64,000 nucleotides of DNA, taken from contig NC_134129.1 of NCBI RefSeq assembly GCF_040939455.1, forward strand, positions 20,224,001 to 20,288,000, in the 5' to 3' direction. A program made the position numbers and the translations under genes. This document shows positions 58,780 through 64,000 of the stretch, in pieces. Origin of the DNA: Microcebus murinus. Its lineage: Eukaryota; Chordata; Mammalia; Primates; Cheirogaleidae. Each line of letters opens with the position of its first letter. Position 1 is the first letter of the stretch. The notes under the pieces are model-generated. The model worked only from the letters and a program-made list of their open reading frames with translations. It was not told the origin of the DNA and searched no databases.

Positions 58780-59075
58780 TTTTTAATAAAAGTCCTTATT
58801 TTTCACATTACAATAATTCTTTATTGTACAAATTGAAATACAGCATTATGTTTGTGTGTGTGCATATGTATGTATAGATAGCATATAATGAAATGATTAT
58901 GACAGCCAAGTAAATATACTTATCTACTAACTGTCATAGTTATCTATTTTTTGTTTTTGTGGAAGGAGCACCTTAAATCTACTCTTTTGGCAATTTTCTG
59001 GTATACATCCCAATATTATTAACTGTACTCATCACGTTGTACATTAGATCTGTACATCTATTCATCCTACATAAC
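58780..59075 (-). mobile_element. Old L1 3' UTR, antisense, left part
   Basis: TTATTAACTGTACTCATCAC, GTTGTACATTAGATCTGTAC and CTATTCATCCTACATAAC are reversed L1 3'-UTR phrases. The element is interrupted by the TA-flanked transposon at 59078. Confidence 0.7.
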
Positions 59076-59077
59076 TA

Positions 59078-59619
59078 CCATGTTTCCCTGAAAATAGGAC
59101 AGGGTCTTATGTTTATTTTTCCTCAAGAAGACACCCTAGGGCTTGTTTTCAGGAGATATGTTATTTTTTTTAAGTAGTGTACAACAATCTGCATTGATTC
59201 AAATATAGTTAAGTCGTCTTCTTCTGGAACATCATCATAACTCTCCAAACCCCGAATTCCATCCTGAATGTCTTGCGACTCTGTTTCCTTTAGAATCGTT
59301 GGCCCCAATCTCTCACGTGGAGCACTAGAGCTCTCACGGGGCAGATGAGAAGGGCTGCTCGTGTTCTTTCCCGCTCCGCGACGACACGCATGGGTTGTGC
59401 AGATGCGCTGCGCAGCCACGCCCGTCACTAGGGCTGATTTTCATAGCCATGCCCATCACTAGGGCTAATTTTCATAGCCACGCCCACCACTAGGGCTGAT
59501 TTTCATAGCCATGCCCGCCACTAGGGCTGATTTTCAGGGTAGGGCTTCTATTGTGCACATGCTTAGAAATCCTGCTAGGGCTTATTTTATGGGAGGGTCT
59601 TATTTTCAGGGAAACACGA
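59078..59619 (-). mobile_element. TA-flanked mariner-like element, copy 7 (542 bp)
   Basis: Ends CCATGTTTCCCTG and CAGGGAAACACGA, with TA at 59076-59077 and a decayed TG at 59620-59621. The acidic remnant is on the minus strand at about 59195-59310. Four tandem 31-bp units enlarge it. Inserted in an old L1, which therefore predates it. Confidence 0.83.
59414..59537. repeat. 31-bp minisatellite inside mariner-like copy 7
   Basis: Four units starting at 59414, 59445, 59476 and 59507 (AGCCACGCCCGTCACTAGGG and variants AGCCATGCCC), the same unit as in copy 3 at 27787-27940. Confidence 0.95.
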
Positions 59620-59621
59620 TG

Positions 59622-61400
59622 TAACTTTAAACCTTTTGATCTATATCTCCCCATTCTGCTCCCCGACCCCAACTTGAACTCTAAGTATGGGAACCATTTT
59701 TAGATTGCACCTGTCAGTGAGATCATGCAGTATTTTTTTTCTTTCTGTGTCTAGCTCATTTCACTTAGCATGATATCCTCTTGGCTCATCCATGCTGTTG
59801 CAAACAGCAGGGCTTCTTTTGAAGGCTAAATAAATATTTTCTCCCTCTATGAGGTGTTGATTTCATTTCTTTTGTATATATACCCAGTGGAGGGATTGCT
59901 GGGTCATATGGCAGTTTTATTTTTAGTTTTTGAGGAAACTCCATACTGGTTTTCATAATAGATGTAGTCATTTGCATTCTCACAGAAAGGATTCCCTTTT
60001 CTCCACACCGCCGTGCCAATATTTGTTATTTTTTGTCTTTTTGATAACAGGTGTGAGGTAGTATCTCAGTGTGGTTTGATTTGCATTTCCCTGGTCATTA
60101 GTGATGTTGAGAACCTTTTCATAGTTATTTCTATGTATTGTTTGGGAAAATGTCTATTCAGGTTCTTATCACTTTTAAAAATTTAGTTATTTGGTTTTTT
60201 GCTATTGTGTTGTACGGGTCCTTTGTACATTTTGGATATTAATCACTTACCGGATACAGGGTTTGAAGAAATTTACTCTCAAGTCGAGGTTGCCTTTTCA
60301 TTATGTTGATTGTCTCTTTTCTTGTGCAGAAACTTTTTAGTTTGAGGCAGTCCCACTTGTTTATTTTTGCCTTTGTTGCCTGAGCTTTTCATGTAATATC
60401 TAAAAAATCAGTGTCAAGGGTATCATCAAGAACCTTTTCTTCTATGTTTTCTTAAAGGAGTTTTACTGTTTCAGGTCTTTCATTTAAACTCATGCTTAAT
60501 CTATTTTGAGTTGATTTTGTGTGTGTGTTGTGATATAAAGGTCTAATTCCATTCTTTTGCATGCAGAGATCCAGTTTTTCCAACACTATTTATTGAAAAG
60601 ACTATCCTTTTTCCCCATTGTGTTTTCTTGGTGCACATTTCAAGAATTAGTTGATTGTATATGCTTGGGTTTATTTCTGGGCTTTCTGTTCCATTGATCT
60701 ATGTGTCTGTTTTTTATGCCAATACCAGACTGTTTTGATTATCATAGCTTTTTAATATAATTTGACATCAGAAACTAAGATGCTTCCAAATTTCTTTTTA
60801 TCAAGACTTTTTCTGGTTCCATATCAATTTTAGGGTATTTTTTTCTAATTCTGTTCAAAACAACATTGGATTTGGTAGGTATTATGTTGAATCTGTAGAT
60901 CACTTTGGATAGTATGGATATTTTAACAAAATTAACTTTTTCAATCCATGAATAAAGAATATCTTTCCATTTATTTGTGTCTTCTACAATTCTTTCATCA
61001 TTGTTTTATAGTTTTCCATGGATAAAATCTTTACTTCCTTGGCTAAATTTATTCTTAAATATTTTATTCTTTTTGATGCTATCATAAATGTGAATGTTTG
61101 CTTGATTTATCTTTTGGATAGGTCATATTTGTGAAAATAAATGCAACTGATTTTTGCATATTGATTGATTTTATATCTTGCAACTTTACTGAATTCATTT
61201 ATTAGTTCTAACAGGTTCCTACCACCTTTGGAATAATTTTATTCTTCCTTTCTTATTTGGTTGCCTTTTATTTATTTTTCTTCTCAGATTGCTTTTGCCA
61301 GTAGTTCTAATATTATGTTGAAGAGAAGTGGCAAAATTGGGCATTCTTGTATCAGATCTTAGAGGAAAAAGTTGCATTATTTCCTTACTGACTTTATTAT
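59622..61400 (-). mobile_element. Old L1 3' UTR and ORF2, antisense, right part
   Basis: Reversed L1 phrases in order: CTATATCTCCCCATTCTGCT, TTGCAAACAGCAGGGCTTCT, CCAGTGGAGGGATTGCTGGG, TTGATTTGCATTTCCCTGGT, GTTCCATTGATCTATGTGTC, TTGCAACTTTACTGAATTCA and ATTCTTGTATCAGATCTTAG. Many stops; a typical primate L1MA/L1M-like fossil. Confidence 0.92.
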
Positions 61401-62950
61401 CAGAAATTTTAGAATGTTCCTAATAATCATTGAACTAATAATCATTCAAGAAACAGAAATGACTTAAGATATTTTAACAAAAATAGGATTTAATATAGGA
61501 CATTATGTGAAAGAGTACTTTTGCCTGAAAAAAAATTTAGGAAATGCCGAAATCACAAGAATCCACCACTGATGAAACCGTTTTTCCAGAATGAAAGCGT
61601 GTAATCCAAAGCTCTAGAAAAACCTTAGTACTGCTGTTTCTCCAAGCACCGACCCATAATTCCAGGAAAGAATAATAGAGTCTCCCATCCTGTATCTTCC
61701 AAATCTCACTCAGGTGTCCTGCAATGAAATAGAGATTAGGCCTTTGAAGATGTTCCTGAAAATCAATGAGTGAGATCTAGAACACTTATCAATAAATATT
61801 ATAGGAGTATTGGATCAAAGAGAAGTGTTTACCATAAACTATATATGTTCTGAAATTTTAGATTATTGAGCTCTTATTCTTATTAGGGGAAACATAAGTG
61901 TTAGCTGGCAGGGTATTTTTCAGTGCTCCAATTATATGGTTCCACCTTGCTTAACACTTAAATACCCTATAAATTTTGTCCCACATTCCAATGTAAGTCG
62001 GAAAAGCAAATATTACCTCTAATATCTTAAGATATATAGACTGGCTTTGTGTTTATGCTGATCTCCTTTACCCATCATCTTCTAACTTCCTGTAAATCAC
62101 ACTTGGGTGTTGACTTCATTTCACTGGTTTATTTTCTATGTTCTCTCTTAACCGAAACTTGAAACTGTCAAAGAAAAATTACACCAGGGGAGTTAAATGG
62201 GCCAGGAAAAAATTTATTCCAGATGTTTGCAACAGGGATCAGGATTATTGAAATATAAGAAAGAGAGAGATTGAATTCAACTACAATGAAACAAAAGAAA
62301 AGGAAGGAAATTTTAAGCACTGAAGTGAGCTAATGGAAAAGTACCGAAGGACATTAAGGGAGAGTTTGGTTGATTTGGTTCGGCCATCTGTGTTTGCTAA
62401 TTGAGGCTTATTGAAGTCAAGCTACCACCTTCCCACAGAGATGGGAAGATAGGAGTGCTCTCTTTCCTGACAATTATATTTCAAAGGGATGGCTCTCTAG
62501 TCCTTGAGAAAGATATTCCTGGGTTGTAAAACTGGTGAGAGGTTAAAAGAAGTAAGGGAACATTTACAGCTCAAGGTGGGTAAAGAAAGAATTCACAAAT
62601 TGTAAGTTTTCTGAAAAAAAAAGTACTCTTAGGAAAAGAAATGTCAGGGGCCTGGAGTCCGGAAGAAAGCAGACCTGTTCTAATGTTTAGTCAAGTTGAG
62701 GGAATCTTTCAAGATGGTCCTGGTGGGAACACAGCCAGATCTAGAGGGAAGTAAGTAGGGCGTAAGATGGAAGGAGACCTCACCCTAGTCTCATTTTACT
62801 GGCGATTTGGGAGTGTCAAGGAGAGAAAGAAGACTGGGATTACATTACATCCTTGCTCCCAAAACATCCTCCTTAAGTGCCAATGGTTGAGTTAATCACA
62901 CTCCTAGCTTCAAATTATACACTGTCCTCATAGGTCTTTAGAAGACTCCT
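61401..62950. other. Unassigned sequence, possible old LTR pieces
   Basis: No firm family call. 62160-62900 has AGGAAAAAATTTATTCCAGA near its start, which could be a reversed polyadenylation signal of an old LTR. No gene seen. Confidence 0.3.
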
Positions 62951-62954
62951 GCTG

Positions 62955-63320
62955 GGTCCTGAATTGTGTGCCCCTGAAATTGATATGTGGGAGCCCTAAC
63001 CCCAACATGACTGTATATAGAGATAGGGATTTTAGGGATTAAAGTTATATGAGGTCATGAGGGCGGGGTCCTAACTCTATAGAATTGCTATCCTTATAAA
63101 AGGGAGGGAGAGACCAGAGTCTTTTCTCCCTCACCGGGTGAACTTGGAGAAAGAGCTCATGACAGCGCAGAGATAAGGTGGACATCTACAAGCCGGAAAA
63201 CAAATTTGCTGGCACCTTGATCACGGAACTTTGAGCCTCCATAACCTTGAGAAAATAAATGCCTGTTGCTTAAGACCAGTCTGTGGTATTTTGTTACAGC
63301 AGACTGAGTAGACTAATATA
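62955..63320 (+). mobile_element. MaLR-type solo LTR
   Basis: CCTGAATTGTGTGCCCCTGA, GAGGTCATGAGGGCGGGGTC, ATCCTTATAAAAGGGAGGGA (TATA), GCTGGCACCTTGATCACGGA, GAAAATAAATGCCTGTTGCT (polyadenylation signal) and GTGGTATTTTGTTACAGCAG follow the MST/MLT-type LTR layout. Confidence 0.7.
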
Positions 63321-63720
63321 GCCCCTTTCTTATTTTTTTGTGTTTATTTCAAATCTGCATATGCATTCCACATACCTTTCTGTCTCTATAAGCAACTTCC
63401 TAATCTTTCATTTTCAAAGTAGTCATTATGATGTGTTCAATGTATCTTTGTTTATTCCACTGCAAACTTGTAAAATATAATTTTGTGCCTGCATGTATTG
63501 TAATGGCACGAAAGGTATGGCATGATTTTTGAATCTTATTGTGCGTCTCATATTTTTGTTTTCACTTGGCCCCTGTTAGGATCTATCCATGCAGCTATAT
63601 GTAAATCTAATCCCTTGCTTCTCGTTGCTGTGTAATATTCCATAGTCTACTTCCAACATGCTGAATCTACCCATCTTCCAGGGGTGACCTGAAAGTCTGC
63701 CTCTCATGCCACATATTATT
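63321..63720 (-). mobile_element. Possible old antisense LINE relic
   Basis: GATCTATCCATGCAGCTATA, TCGTTGCTGTGTAATATTCC and ATAGTCTACTTCCAACATGC resemble reversed old L1 ORF2 end. The rest is unclear. Confidence 0.4.
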
Positions 63721-63727
63721 TTGTTTC

Positions 63728-64000
63728 ATTTTTTAGAGGCAAGGTATTGCTCTGTCACCCAGGCTGAAATGCAGTGGCCTGAGCAGAGCTCACTGTAAGC
63801 TCAAATTCCTGGCTTTGAGCAATTCTCCCACCAAATGCCTGGGACTACAGGCATGTACCACCACTCTAGGCTAGTTTTTTAAAATGTTTTTTGAGAGATG
63901 GAGTTTTGCTCTGTATCCCAAGCTAGTCTCAAACTCCTGGCCTCAAGTGATCCTCCCACCTCAGCTTCCCAAAGTGCTGGGATTACAAGTGTGAGCCACC
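63728..64000 (-). mobile_element. AluJ-like SINE, cut by the window end
   Basis: A reversed AluJ-like dimer: T-rich start, CTCTGTCACCCAGGCTGAAA, GGGACTACAGGCATGTACCA, linker, CTCAAACTCCTGGCCTCAAG, CCAAAGTGCTGGGATTACAA and GTGAGCCACC at the last base. The remaining left-arm bases and target duplication lie beyond the window. Confidence 0.93.

Overview
This 64-kb window looks like intergenic or deep-intronic DNA from a primate, most likely a strepsirrhine and probably a lemur. The reasoning is as follows. At least nine dimeric Alu-type SINEs carry a right-arm ending (TGACGCCACGGCACTCACTC) and a linker (AATTGGCCAACTAA) that I associate with strepsirrhine Alus. Several truncated L1 copies share a 3' tail ending CCCCCATAATATGCTRAAATAAAA. 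I see none of the tRNA-like hybrid Alu monomers expected in galagos. The taxon is my recollection plus inference; no database was consulted. I find no intact protein-coding gene, rRNA, tRNA or CRISPR array. All longer open frames lie in repeats, low-complexity tracts or unsupported unique DNA.

Layout. 0-11 kb: unique AT-rich DNA with Alus, a half-Alu, two young L1 3' ends, a MIR and microsatellites. 11.2-14.5 kb: the first TA-flanked mariner-like element, a possible retroposed 3' UTR and a decayed collagen triple-helix exon. 14.7-20.6 kb: a nested stack with a CCAAT-rich solo LTR, an old antisense L1 split by an LTR-like insert, inverted L1 segments, a younger L1 and the longest mariner-like copy. 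20.6-30 kb: mostly unique DNA with a 370-bp CTT/CCT tract, very short L1 tails, a mariner-like copy with an internal 31-bp minisatellite and a twin-primed L1. 30-38 kb: L1 3' ends, L1 5'-UTR fragments, an LTR interrupted by an Alu and two more mariner-like copies. 38-52 kb: old L1/HAL1, MIR and L2 relics, a templated local duplication, a near-perfect palindrome, AT-rich minisatellites and long unique stretches with the texture of conserved non-coding DNA. 52-64 kb: antisense L1 5' region, MaLR-type LTRs, an Alu cluster, a mariner-like copy inside an old L1 and an AluJ-like element cut by the window end.

The most notable system is a family of seven TA-flanked Tc1/mariner-superfamily elements (about 400-840 bp, terminal CCRTGTTTCCCC). 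They form an internal-deletion series. Six of the seven retain the same short acidic coding remnant, and two share an internal 31-bp minisatellite. Other items worth checking are the collagen exon relic, the 97-bp templated insertion inside an L1 and the L1 that lost its middle yet kept target-site duplications.
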